Shown: positions 1 to 6,124 of the stretch, one piece after another
How the letters are laid out: every line of letters starts with the position of its first letter
Numbering within the stretch: position 1 is the stretch's first letter
Source of the DNA: an uncultured Clostridia bacterium
GTDB lineage: Bacteria; Bacillota; Clostridia; Peptostreptococcales; Anaerovoracaceae
NCBI GenBank assembly: GCA_946541285.1
Contig: CAMNJG010000091.1
Span: forward strand, 1 to 6,208
Reading direction: 5' to 3'
Length of the DNA stretch: 6,208 bases
The notes under the pieces: generated by a model
What the model was told of the DNA's origin: nothing
The model's input: the letters and a program-made list of their open reading frames with translations, nothing else
Databases searched by the model: none
Translations under genes and position numbers: made by a program

Positions 1-2
1 AG

Positions 3-32
3 GAATACCGCTTTGAACGGATAAAGGACTGA
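3..32 (+). CDS. Possible C-terminal tail of an upstream gene (partial)
   Basis: The first bases read in frame as EYRFERIKD followed by a TGA stop at 30-32. The residues look like an ordinary charged protein C-terminus, and the stop lies about 50 bases before the promoter of the next gene. Only nine codons are visible, so neither the family nor coding status can be established. The two other forward frames also close early, and no intrinsic terminator is obvious between this stop and position 80. Treat it as a weak suggestion that a + strand gene ends here. Confidence 0.25.
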   Translation, partial: EYRFERIKD

Positions 33-79
33 TGAAAAAAGAGGTTCATATTTTTTCAGAATTGAATTCCGGCAACAAA

Positions 80-108
80 TTGAAGTCCTTCTCCCGGTAG
101 GGTATACT
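80..108 (+). promoter_or_regulatory. SigA-type promoter of the NimA-like gene
   Basis: A -35 box TTGAAG (80-85) and a -10 box TATACT (103-108) are separated by 17 bases, each close to the TTGACA/TATAAT consensus. Transcription would start near 115, giving a 5' leader of about 75 bases before the gene at 190. No strong hairpin or riboswitch-like structure is evident in that leader. Confidence 0.6.
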
Positions 109-176
109 ACGTTTCTGAAAGAATATTCATCAGAAATGACAGAGTAAAGTAAGAAAGTTATTAAGGTACAGTTCCC

Positions 177-184
177 GGAGGAGG
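177..184 (+). promoter_or_regulatory. Strong ribosome binding site for the NimA-like gene
   Basis: GGAGGAGG sits five bases before the ATG at 190. It is an almost ideal Shine-Dalgarno sequence and fixes this start codon. Confidence 0.8.
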
Positions 185-189
185 AAATT

Positions 190-666
190 ATGTTCAGACC
201 GATGAGAAGAGCAAATCAGGCACTTTCCAGAGAAGAGTGCATCCATATATTAAAAAATGAGCCGAGAGGCGTTCTTTCCATGATCGGTGATGATGGGTAC
301 CCGTATGGCATTCCCGTCAGTCACTGGTATGACGAAGAACATGACCGTCTGTACTTCCACTGTGGGAAAAAAGGACATAAAATCGACGCGATCCGCGCCT
401 GCGACAAAGTATCGTTCTGTGTGTATGATCAGGGGTACCGCAGGGAAGGAGAATGGGCCCTCAATATCAGATGTGTCGTCCTGTTCGGCCGTGCCACGAT
501 CCTTGAGGATCATCAGGAAGCACTGGAAATCTGCCGTCACATCAGTCACAAATTCACTTCCGACGAAGAATACATTGATCATGAAATCCGGCACTCCGGT
601 CCGGCTGTTGAAGTCGTTTCCATCGTACCGGAACATATGACGGGAAAACTGGTCAATGAATCCTGA
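190..666 (+). CDS. Pyridoxamine 5'-phosphate oxidase family protein (NimA-like flavin-binding split barrel)
   Basis: This 158-residue protein has the length and motif order of the NimA / PNPOx-like flavin proteins. After an N-terminal basic segment (MFRPMRR) comes RGVLSMIGDDGYPYGIPVS (residues 26-44), the first strands of the split barrel. Then LYFHCGKKGHKIDAI (54-68) matches the conserved FHCAxxGHKxD stretch that contacts the flavin phosphate, and KVSFCVYD (73-80) follows. The C-terminal part (about 105-150) fits the usual helix and final strand. Family members bind FMN or FAD in the cytoplasm; some reduce 5-nitroimidazoles, but most have unknown substrates, so resistance should not be inferred from this alone. 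The start is set by a very good ribosome binding site. It is the first gene of a probable run with the DUF523 gene and a small membrane protein. Confidence 0.88.
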   Translation: MFRPMRRANQALSREECIHILKNEPRGVLSMIGDDGYPYGIPVSHWYDEEHDRLYFHCGKKGHKIDAIRACDKVSFCVYDQGYRREGEWALNIRCVVLFGRATILEDHQEALEICRHISHKFTSDEEYIDHEIRHSGPAVEVVSIVPEHMTGKLVNES

Positions 667-684
667 TGGAAGACAGGCAGAAAC

Positions 685-1437
685 ATGCATTACAGAAAAA
701 TCATCGCGCAATTGAAAGACAGGTTGCGGAAACTGTTTTCTGCCGCGGCAGAAGGCCTTCCGGTCATCCTGTCATGGGCGTTTCAGAAGCTGATTTTTTT
801 GAAAAACGGCCTGATGCATCTTTTTCTGACCATACGGGGAAAGGGATTCCATATGCCTGACCGGGGCGATACGGAACCGGAAGTCCCCTCCGGGTCATCT
901 TCTCAGCGGAAAATACTGATCAGCCGGTGTCTTTACGGAGGTGAAGAACCTGTACGTTATGACGGACGAAGGATCCCTCTGGAGAACAGTATCCTCCTCA
1001 AATGGAAGGAAGAAAACCGTCTGGTTCCTGTCTGTCCGGAGGTGGATGGAGGACTTTCCGTTCCCCGTCCTCCATCAGAACGTTCCGGGAGAAATGTCAT
1101 CTGTCTGGACGGAACAGATGTCACTTCCGCGTACCGGGAAGGATCAGTCCATGCGCTGCAACTGGCCCGGGAGCACCATGTCGCGTTCGCGGTCATGAAG
1201 GAAAAAAGCCCTGCCTGTGGCAGTTCACTGATTCATGATGGTCATTTCAACGGAACACTCATCCATGGCGAGGGAACTACTGTCGAAATACTCCGGAATG
1301 CCGGGATCATCGTCTTCAGCGAAAAGGAACTGCCGGAAGCGGCGGAGTTTCTGGCTCTTCTGGAAACGGAAGGCGAGAATGGTCTGAAGGAGGAGATCCC
1401 CTGGAGGCCGGGAATTATGAAAGGGTATAAAAAATGA
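685..1437 (+). CDS. DUF523 family protein (TudS/YbbK-like), with possible hydrophobic N-terminal extension
   Basis: The core, from about residue 76 of this 250-residue reading, is a clear DUF523 protein: ILISRCL (78-83), RYDG (91-94), VCPEVDGGLSVPRPPSE (116-132), GTDVT (143-147), KEKSPACGS (172-180) and a G-x-GTT-x-EIL stretch near 195-203. Cys82, Cys117 and Cys178 are the three conserved cysteines. In the characterised member TudS (2-thiouracil desulfurase) three such cysteines hold a [4Fe-4S] cluster, so a desulfidase-like role is possible but inferred. The start is uncertain. ATG 685 leaves only 18 bases after the NimA-like gene, and its first 56 codons (basic amphipathic, then hydrophobic around 25-50) have the G/C-rich third positions of neighbouring genes, but its ribosome binding site is weak. 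ATG 853 (residue 57) has a good site, GGGGAAAGGG at 836-845, and gives a 194-residue protein nearer the usual family length. The stop overlaps the next gene's start. Confidence 0.82.
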   Translation: MHYRKIIAQLKDRLRKLFSAAAEGLPVILSWAFQKLIFLKNGLMHLFLTIRGKGFHMPDRGDTEPEVPSGSSSQRKILISRCLYGGEEPVRYDGRRIPLENSILLKWKEENRLVPVCPEVDGGLSVPRPPSERSGRNVICLDGTDVTSAYREGSVHALQLAREHHVAFAVMKEKSPACGSSLIHDGHFNGTLIHGEGTTVEILRNAGIIVFSEKELPEAAEFLALLETEGENGLKEEIPWRPGIMKGYKK

Positions 1438-1664
1438 TACTTGCTGTAACCATCACGATCATGACTGTTTTACTGGTACTGTTTCTGATCCGTCTGGCTC
1501 TGAAGCTCGCGTGGGGACTGATCAAATTCCTTTTCGGTCTCGGACTGTTCGCGCTCTGCCCGGTTCTCTGTATTGTCCTTGGGATTCTGGGACTTCTTGG
1601 AACAGGATGGTGGATCATCGCGATCATCGCGGTTATTTCCGGTATCGGATTTGGAAAATCCTGA
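1434..1664 (+). CDS. Small hydrophobic membrane protein, unknown function
   Basis: This 76-residue protein is almost entirely hydrophobic. A first membrane segment spans about residues 3-20, a basic patch (R20, K24, K31) follows, and the stretch 33-74 can form one or two further segments, rich in Leu, Ile and Gly, with Trp59-Trp60 at a likely interface. It has no lipobox or recognisable domain. Its ATG overlaps the DUF523 stop (ATGA, 1434-1437), which suggests translational coupling, and AAAGGG near 1420-1425 provides a ribosome binding site about eight bases upstream. I do not recognise a family. The composition resembles many small inner-membrane proteins of Firmicutes; a role alongside the DUF523 protein is suggested only by position. 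Confidence 0.65.
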   Translation: MILAVTITIMTVLLVLFLIRLALKLAWGLIKFLFGLGLFALCPVLCIVLGILGLLGTGWWIIAIIAVISGIGFGKS

Positions 1665-1676
1665 GATTGCCGGCAC

Positions 1677-1705
1677 TTGCATTTTTTCACGGTTTTTATT
1701 ATAGT
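1677..1705 (+). promoter_or_regulatory. Probable promoter of the ABC importer operon
   Basis: TTGCAT (1677-1682) and TATAGT (1700-1705) are separated by 17 bases and resemble SigA boxes. Transcription would begin near 1712, so the inverted repeat at 1740-1760 would lie in the early transcribed region. A second possible -10 box, TACAAT (1731-1736), lies immediately before the inverted repeat but lacks a well-spaced -35 box. Confidence 0.5.
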
Positions 1706-1739
1706 TTAGAAAGACAGATACAAATTCATTTACAATCTG

Positions 1740-1760
1740 CTGTGGAATCGGATTCCACAG
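1740..1760 (+). promoter_or_regulatory. Perfect 10-bp inverted repeat, candidate operator of the importer operon
   Basis: The arms CTGTGGAATC (1740-1749) and GATTCCACAG (1751-1760) are exact reverse complements around a single central G. No run of T follows, so it is not an intrinsic terminator. Lying between the promoter and the substrate-binding protein start at 1794, it has the size and symmetry of a binding site for a dimeric repressor or activator. The regulator is not encoded in this window. As RNA it would leave a one-base loop, so some inner pairs would have to open, which favours DNA binding over an RNA hairpin. Confidence 0.6.
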
Positions 1761-1793
1761 GCGGAAACACGGCTTTTCAGAAGAGGTGAAGAA

Positions 1794-2792
1794 ATGAAAC
1801 TCAGAAAAACATTCGTCTTTCTCATTGCTCTGGCTCTTTTTTCTGTGACTGTCCTGACCGGATGCGGCACTGGATCAGTCAGCGGGTCAGGCAGCGCTGA
1901 AGCAGAGAAGGAAAAAACGGTGACAATCGCCATGCAGAACGGGATGTCTTACGCTCCGCTGACGATTATGAAAGAACAGCAGCTTGTCGAGAAATACTGT
2001 GAAGGGGTCAGTGTGAAATGGGTTACACTGAATTCCGGTTCCGCAGTCAATGAAGGAATGGCTTCAGGAGAAATCGACTTCGGAGGCATGGGTCTTTCAC
2101 CGGCGATTACGGCTGTTTCCAGCGGACTGAAAATCAAAATAGCTTCTTCCATGGACAGTATGCCAAACGCCGTCATGTCAAACGATCCGGATATCCATTC
2201 TTTTGCTGACATTCAGAAGGATGATAAAATCGCGGCTGTCAATATGGGAAGCTTCCAGCATATCCTGCTCGCGATGGCAGCCAAAAAACAGCTGGGAGAC
2301 GCGAAGGCGCTTGACAAGAATATCGTCGCCATGTCCCATCCGGACGGAATGACCGCTCTTCTGAATGGTTCCGTAAATCTCCAGATCACCAATCCGCCGT
2401 ATCTCTATCAGGAACAGAAGAACAGTACGCTTCATGAAGTCGAGGGGATTGCGGATGTATGGCCGAAAGGGAACTCAACGATTGTCCTGACTGCGACAGA
2501 AGAGATTCACGATCAGCATCCAAAGAGATATAACGGTGTCATCAAAGCACTCCAGGAAAGTATTGATTTCATCAATGATAATCCGAAGGAAGCTGCGGAA
2601 ATCCTCGCAGCCGCGGAAGAACTCAGTGCTTCCGAATACCAGACATGGCTGGAAAACGAAGAAACCATCTTCTCTACAGAATGTAAGGGAATTATGACTG
2701 CGGCGAAATTTATGGATGAGAATGGTTTTATGGATAATCCTGCTCCGGAATCCTTCAGTGACCTTGCTTTCGACAATGTAAAAGGAAACTGA
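1794..2792 (+). CDS. ABC transporter substrate-binding lipoprotein (nitrate/sulfonate/taurine class)
   Basis: This 332-residue protein starts with a lipoprotein signal: basic MKLRK, a hydrophobic core (7-20) and the lipobox LTGC with the lipidated cysteine at residue 24. A Gly/Ser-rich linker follows. The mature part opens with VTIAMQNGMSYAPLTIMKEQQLVEKY, the usual first strand and helix of SsuA/NrtA/TauA-type (NMT1-like) binding proteins, and continues with SGSAVNEGMASGEIDFGGMGLSPAI, typical of the ligand-binding hinge region. The end (FMDENGFMDNP) also fits the family. It would be anchored outside the membrane and deliver a small ligand to the permease encoded six bases downstream. The ligand cannot be read from sequence; aliphatic sulfonates, taurine, nitrate or thiamine-precursor-like compounds are all handled by relatives. 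The start is supported by AGAGGTG (1782-1788). Confidence 0.88.
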   Translation: MKLRKTFVFLIALALFSVTVLTGCGTGSVSGSGSAEAEKEKTVTIAMQNGMSYAPLTIMKEQQLVEKYCEGVSVKWVTLNSGSAVNEGMASGEIDFGGMGLSPAITAVSSGLKIKIASSMDSMPNAVMSNDPDIHSFADIQKDDKIAAVNMGSFQHILLAMAAKKQLGDAKALDKNIVAMSHPDGMTALLNGSVNLQITNPPYLYQEQKNSTLHEVEGIADVWPKGNSTIVLTATEEIHDQHPKRYNGVIKALQESIDFINDNPKEAAEILAAAEELSASEYQTWLENEETIFSTECKGIMTAAKFMDENGFMDNPAPESFSDLAFDNVKGN

Positions 2793-2798
2793 CCGTAA

Positions 2799-3581
2799 AT
2801 GATAGAAAGACAGACTTTAAAAAATCTCCGGGCTCAACTCATTTTTCTTATTATTGTGATCATCGGCTGGCAGGTCATGTCCAACAGCGGCATGGTCAAT
2901 CAGCTGACCTTCCCGTCCGTCACATCGATCGGGCATGCGCTTGTCAGGGGCTTTACACAGGAAAATATGGCAGAATACGTCCTGTATTCTCTGTCACTGC
3001 TGATCCGCGGACTTGTCATAGGGATCCTCCTGGCCTTCGTGTTCTCATCGTTCTGCATGATCAGCAGAACGGTGTACAGCATCTATAATATGGTCACTTC
3101 CATCTGTGACCTGATCCCCGGTGTCGCGCTCATCCCGATCGCCATGGGATGGTTCGGAATCGGTGAAAGTGTGATCATTTTCATCGTCGTCCACGGAGTC
3201 ATCTGGCCCATGTCACGCAGCATCCTCGGAGGCTTTTCCGGAATTAACAGGATGTATGTGGAAGAAGGAAAGATCTTCGGACTCAAAGGCGCGCGCCTGA
3301 TTACCGGAGTCTATCTGCCGGCGACCCTTGGTACACTGATTTCCGGTATCCGTATGGGCTGGGCGAGAGCCTGGCGGGGACTGATCGCAATCGAGATGAT
3401 TTTCGGGACAACCGGTTCCGGCGCAGGCATCGGATGGTACATTTTTATGAAACGCACCAACCTCAACTATGCCGGAATGTTTGCGGCTCTGATTGTCATC
3501 ATCCTGATCGGGATTATCGTGGAGTACCTGGTATTCCAGGTTATTGAACGGAAAACCGTTGTGAAATGGGGGATGGTGTAG
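2799..3581 (+). CDS. ABC transporter permease (SsuC/TauC-like)
   Basis: This 260-residue integral membrane protein has about six hydrophobic segments: roughly 13-29, 64-86, 100-118, 123-140, 176-200 and 225-248. The cytoplasmic coupling loop is visible as EEGKIFG (155-161) leading to YLPA (172-175), which corresponds to the EAA motif of binding-protein-dependent permeases that docks onto the ATPase. The following IRMGWARAWRGLIAIEM (184-200) is typical of SsuC/TauC/NrtB proteins. It would form a homodimeric channel with the neighbouring ATPase and take ligand from the upstream lipoprotein. Its start lies six bases after the upstream stop. The nearest ribosome binding site, AAAGGA (2781-2786), is about 12 bases from the ATG, rather far, so translation may be partly coupled to the preceding gene. 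Length is normal for the family. Confidence 0.9.
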   Translation: MIERQTLKNLRAQLIFLIIVIIGWQVMSNSGMVNQLTFPSVTSIGHALVRGFTQENMAEYVLYSLSLLIRGLVIGILLAFVFSSFCMISRTVYSIYNMVTSICDLIPGVALIPIAMGWFGIGESVIIFIVVHGVIWPMSRSILGGFSGINRMYVEEGKIFGLKGARLITGVYLPATLGTLISGIRMGWARAWRGLIAIEMIFGTTGSGAGIGWYIFMKRTNLNYAGMFAALIVIILIGIIVEYLVFQVIERKTVVKWGMV

Positions 3582-4346
3582 ATGAATCATGTACGGCTGC
3601 AGGTGGAGCGCCTGACCAAAAACTACCGGACCTCTCCTGATTCCGCGGATATTCTCAGTAATCTGGATCTGAGCGTACCGGAAGGAGAATTTCTCTGCAT
3701 ACTGGGTCCTTCCGGGTGTGGTAAAACGACTCTGGTACGTTGTATCGCGGGACTGGAAGATTACGAAGGAACGATACGGGTAGATGGAAATACTGTGACG
3801 GGTCCGGGTCCGGACCGGATGATGGTTTTTCAGGATTACAATCAGCTGTTCCCCTGGAAAACAGTTCTGAAAAATGTACAATATCCGATGAAAGTGAACG
3901 GGATTCGCGATAAACAGGAACTGCGTTCCCGTGCCGAAGAAAAACTGAAGATGGTGAATCTGCAGGAGTATGCTGACTATTATCCGCATCAGCTTTCCGG
4001 AGGGATGAAGCAACGGGTGGCGATCGCCAGGGGGCTGGTGATGAATCCGGGGATTCTGCTGATGGATGAACCGTTCGCGGCACTGGATGCCATGACCCGT
4101 AACAAGCTCCAGGCAGAACTCAGGCGGATTAAAGAAGAAGAAAATCTTACCGTGATCTTTATTACGCATAATATCCAGGAATCCATCGTCCTGGGAGACC
4201 GGATTATCATGATGGACAAAGGCGGGCGGATCAAACTGGATGAAAGAAATACGATCCCGAAGCCGGTCAGTCCGGATTCTGAAGGATATGGCGCGATGTG
4301 GCGTCTCTTTGAAGACGCGCTTGGCGATACCGGTGCGGAAGGTTAA
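3582..4346 (+). CDS. ABC transporter ATP-binding protein (SsuB/TauB-like)
   Basis: This 254-residue nucleotide-binding subunit has every ABC ATPase motif in order: Walker A GPSGCGKTT (42-50), Q-loop glutamine in VFQD (residue 84), signature LSGGM (138-142), Walker B ILLMDEP (158-164) with Glu163, D-loop ALD (167-169) and the switch histidine in THN (196). The spacing and the segment NQLFPWKTVLKNV after the Q-loop are characteristic of the nitrate/sulfonate/taurine importer group. It hydrolyses ATP on the cytoplasmic face to drive the permease. Its ATG directly follows the permease stop codon with no gap, with GGGGGATGG just upstream overlapping the permease end. No catalytic residue is missing, so the importer appears intact and functional. 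Confidence 0.93.
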   Translation: MNHVRLQVERLTKNYRTSPDSADILSNLDLSVPEGEFLCILGPSGCGKTTLVRCIAGLEDYEGTIRVDGNTVTGPGPDRMMVFQDYNQLFPWKTVLKNVQYPMKVNGIRDKQELRSRAEEKLKMVNLQEYADYYPHQLSGGMKQRVAIARGLVMNPGILLMDEPFAALDAMTRNKLQAELRRIKEEENLTVIFITHNIQESIVLGDRIIMMDKGGRIKLDERNTIPKPVSPDSEGYGAMWRLFEDALGDTGAEG

Positions 4347-4412
4347 CAGGATTTTTCCAATATACAGGTTCTTCCGCATTTATTAGTGATGGATCACGAG
4401 TCGTATATTCTG

Positions 4413-4469
4413 TTCTGTCATCCTGAGCGTAGCGAAGGATCTTATGAAGATTTTCGATGATTCTGTCAT
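4413..4469. repeat. Small dispersed-type repeat unit bracketed by a 9-bp direct repeat
   Basis: The core GTCATCCTGAGCGTAGCGAA (4417-4436) continues into GGATCTT and matches from memory a short sequence recurring between genes in many unrelated bacteria, where it is often mistranslated as peptides such as VILSEAK. Positions 4420-4440 fold into a symmetric hairpin: ATCCT pairs with AGGAT, then two tandem G.A mismatches, then GC pairs with GC around a GTA loop. A second small hairpin follows, ATCTT-ATG-AAGAT (4439-4451). The 9-mer TTCTGTCAT occurs at both ends (4413-4421 and 4461-4469), which could be a target duplication or part of the repeat itself. It sits in the 3' untranslated region of the importer operon. 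Other copies would have to be found elsewhere in the genome. Confidence 0.6.
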
Positions 4470-4483
4470 TTCATGAAATGTTT

Positions 4484-4520
4484 ACGGGGCTGTCCGGTAT
4501 TCGCCGGCAGCCCCGTTTTC
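4484..4520 (+). terminator. Intrinsic terminator of the ABC importer operon
   Basis: ACGGGGCTG plus CCGG (4484-4497, with one bulged T at 4493) pairs with CCGGCAGCCCCGT (4504-4516) around the loop TATTCG, and TTTTC follows directly. The GC-rich 13-pair stem and T-run end transcription from the + strand. The T-run abuts the stop codon of the convergent ligase gene. On the - strand the hairpin is not followed by a T-run, so it is a weaker terminator in that direction. Confidence 0.85.
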
Positions 4521-6001
4521 TATCCTTTCTGATGCATCAGTATGAGTTTTTTTCTCTGGATTTTACCGTTGGACGTGCGTGGAATGGTATCGATAATCCC
4601 GATCTTCTTAGGCACTTTGTTGCCGTCCAGATTCTGTTTCAGGAATTTCCTGAAATCACCGGAATCATACCGTTCCCTGCTGACAGCCAGGGAAATATAC
4701 AGTTTGGGTGCCTGTCCCTGCATTTTGTCAGGAACCGGGATACAGGCGCAGTCTTTTACGGCCGGATACTTCCTGGCTTCGGATTCGATTTCGTCCGGGG
4801 AAATTTTGATCCCGCCGCTGTTAATAATGTCGTCCTGGCGTCCCAGGCAGTAAATGTATCCTTCCTCATCCTGGTAACCGAGATCTTTTGTATACAGATA
4901 ACCTTCACCGGTAACACTGGCGGTCAGTTCCGGCGCGTTCAGATACCCTTTCATATTCATGGGACCGGATGTCGCGATCAATCCGGGATGCTCCGGTGTC
5001 GCGCTGATTTCATTCCGGTTTTCGTCCACGAAACGGAATGAAGAATGGACGGTAGGGCGGCCGATACAGTTTGGACGGCCCTGATCATGCTGGAAATCCA
5101 GGATGCAGGAGCATCCCGACTCGGTGCTTCCGTAAAAATTGTAAAGACGGGTACGCGGGAGCAGTTCCATCAGGCGATTTTTGTCTTCTTCGACCAGCGG
5201 CGCGCTGCCCAGCTGGATATAGTCAATCTGATCCGCGTATTCCCCCAGCTTATCCTTTGAGAGTTTCAGGACCATACTGAGAATCGAAGGGGCCATATCC
5301 AGTGATGTGACCTGATGTTTTTCCATCATTTCGAACATCGGTTTCAGCAGTGTGACTCCATTGATGATGACGGCCGTGCTCCCATTGCAGAGATTGGCGT
5401 AGACCCGGCGCAGACCGTGACTGTGGGAAAGTGGCATGGGGATCAGTTCTCTGTTATCCGGCTTCATGCTGACGCCATGGATGACATTTTCAGCATTCGC
5501 GATGTTGTTGCCATGTGTGAGGACGATTCCTTTGGGTTTTCCGGTGGTTCCGGTGGAAAACAGGATTTCCGCGGTATCATCAGGATTGATGGGCGCAAAG
5601 GCATGTCCCGGTGCTGGAGGAATCCGGTCCAGCTCCTGTATGTCAATGAATTCTGCATCCGGCAGTTCCGGATCCGAAGGACCGATGTATATCCGGGCTC
5701 CGGTATCCTCCAGGATATCACGGATCCTGTTCATGGCTGCGGTTTTTTCCAGAGGAACGGAGATGTATCCGGCCAGCTGGACCGCCAGGACCGCAAGAAT
5801 AAATGTGCTGTCCTGTGTACAGCGGATCAGGACGGGAGATCCGGCGGGATATGCGCGGTTCTGCAGGCTGGCCGCGAATGCGCGGATGCGTTCACTGGCG
5901 TCTTCATAAGTATATGTTTTTTTCTGGTCAATCAGGCAGGGTTTGTGGGCATAAGCTTTACTGGAAGCGTATGCAGCAAGTTTGTCATAAATAGAGTGCA
6001 T
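4520..6001 (-). CDS. Class I adenylate-forming enzyme (acyl-CoA synthetase / AMP-dependent ligase)
   Basis: This 493-residue protein carries the full ANL-superfamily motif set: the phosphate loop FSTGTTGKPKG (148-158), YGSTESG (290-296) for adenine and ATP binding, the KD of TKDLGY (371-376) for ribose contact, GRQDD then SGGIKISPDEIE (387-406) at the hinge to the small C-terminal domain, and the catalytic lysine in TSNGK (Lys480). Such enzymes activate a carboxylic acid with ATP and usually transfer it to CoA or to a carrier-protein phosphopantetheine. The acid cannot be deduced; relatives include 4-coumarate, medium-chain fatty-acid and O-succinylbenzoate ligases. No carrier-protein, condensation or menaquinone gene is beside it, so it looks like a stand-alone CoA ligase. 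An in-frame TGA lies just before the ATG. AAGGA (6014-6018) is 12 bases upstream, a rather long spacing, but the next Met is far inside. It is transcribed toward the importer operon. Confidence 0.88.
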   Translation of the reverse strand: MHSIYDKLAAYASSKAYAHKPCLIDQKKTYTYEDASERIRAFAASLQNRAYPAGSPVLIRCTQDSTFILAVLAVQLAGYISVPLEKTAAMNRIRDILEDTGARIYIGPSDPELPDAEFIDIQELDRIPPAPGHAFAPINPDDTAEILFSTGTTGKPKGIVLTHGNNIANAENVIHGVSMKPDNRELIPMPLSHSHGLRRVYANLCNGSTAVIINGVTLLKPMFEMMEKHQVTSLDMAPSILSMVLKLSKDKLGEYADQIDYIQLGSAPLVEEDKNRLMELLPRTRLYNFYGSTESGCSCILDFQHDQGRPNCIGRPTVHSSFRFVDENRNEISATPEHPGLIATSGPMNMKGYLNAPELTASVTGEGYLYTKDLGYQDEEGYIYCLGRQDDIINSGGIKISPDEIESEARKYPAVKDCACIPVPDKMQGQAPKLYISLAVSRERYDSGDFRKFLKQNLDGNKVPKKIGIIDTIPRTSNGKIQRKKLILMHQKG

Positions 6002-6039
6002 AAATCAATGAAATCCTTCTATCTGTTTTAGTAGTTTCC

Positions 6040-6063
6040 AGGATCTGTATATTTCCGGATCCT
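6040..6063. other. Inverted repeat in the 5' leader of the ligase gene
   Basis: AGGATC (6040-6045) and GATCCT (6058-6063) are reverse complements separated by 12 bases. On the - strand it lies in the leader between the promoter at 6082-6111 and the start codon at 6001. On the + strand it is followed by TTTTC, so it could act as a weak terminator there, although no + strand gene ends nearby. A six-pair stem with a 12-base loop is weak, and the element may be chance. Confidence 0.3.
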
Positions 6064-6081
6064 TTTCTGTGTGCGGGCTCT

Positions 6082-6111
6082 ATTGTACAACGACCGGGCC
6101 GGTTCTGTCAA
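6082..6111 (-). promoter_or_regulatory. Near-consensus SigA promoter of the adenylate-forming enzyme gene
   Basis: Read on the - strand, a perfect -35 box TTGACA (6111-6106) is followed after 18 bases by TACAAT (6087-6082), one mismatch from the -10 consensus. Transcription would start near 6075 and leave a leader of about 75 bases. The spacer contains an inverted repeat, ACCGG-G-CCGGT on the + strand (6093-6103), which is a candidate operator. Confidence 0.7.
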
Positions 6112-6124
6112 AGAGGTGGCTGTG

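Noticed and set aside
32..100. 22-codon frame beginning MKKEVHIFSELNSG after the upstream stop
   Set aside because: Too short, the AAGGA upstream is only about three bases from the ATG, and it runs through the -35 box of the next promoter.
666..860. 64-codon frame overlapping the NimA-like stop codon and ending over ATG 853
   Set aside because: The overlaps at both ends are suggestive, but its third codon positions are AT-rich unlike neighbouring genes, while the frame starting at 685 shows the expected G/C-rich pattern; there is also no good ribosome binding site.
1668..1682. TGCCGGCA palindrome followed by a T-rich stretch, considered as a terminator of the small membrane protein gene
   Set aside because: The palindrome has no loop and the T-run begins several bases after it, so it does not form an intrinsic terminator; the region is better read as the importer promoter.
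3213..4379. Long - strand open frame (388 codons) opposite the permease and ATPase
   Set aside because: It is antisense to two genes with complete family motifs, is rich in His, Pro and Arg without any domain, and is explained by codon bias of the genes on the other strand.
4457..5041. + strand open frame (194 codons) starting in the terminator region
   Set aside because: It runs across the terminator hairpin and then antisense to the C-terminal domain of the ligase; no plausible domain.
5315..6031. + strand open frame (238 codons) opposite the adenylate-forming enzyme
   Set aside because: It is the mirror of a gene with all its ANL motifs, with no ribosome binding site that stands out and no recognisable protein features.
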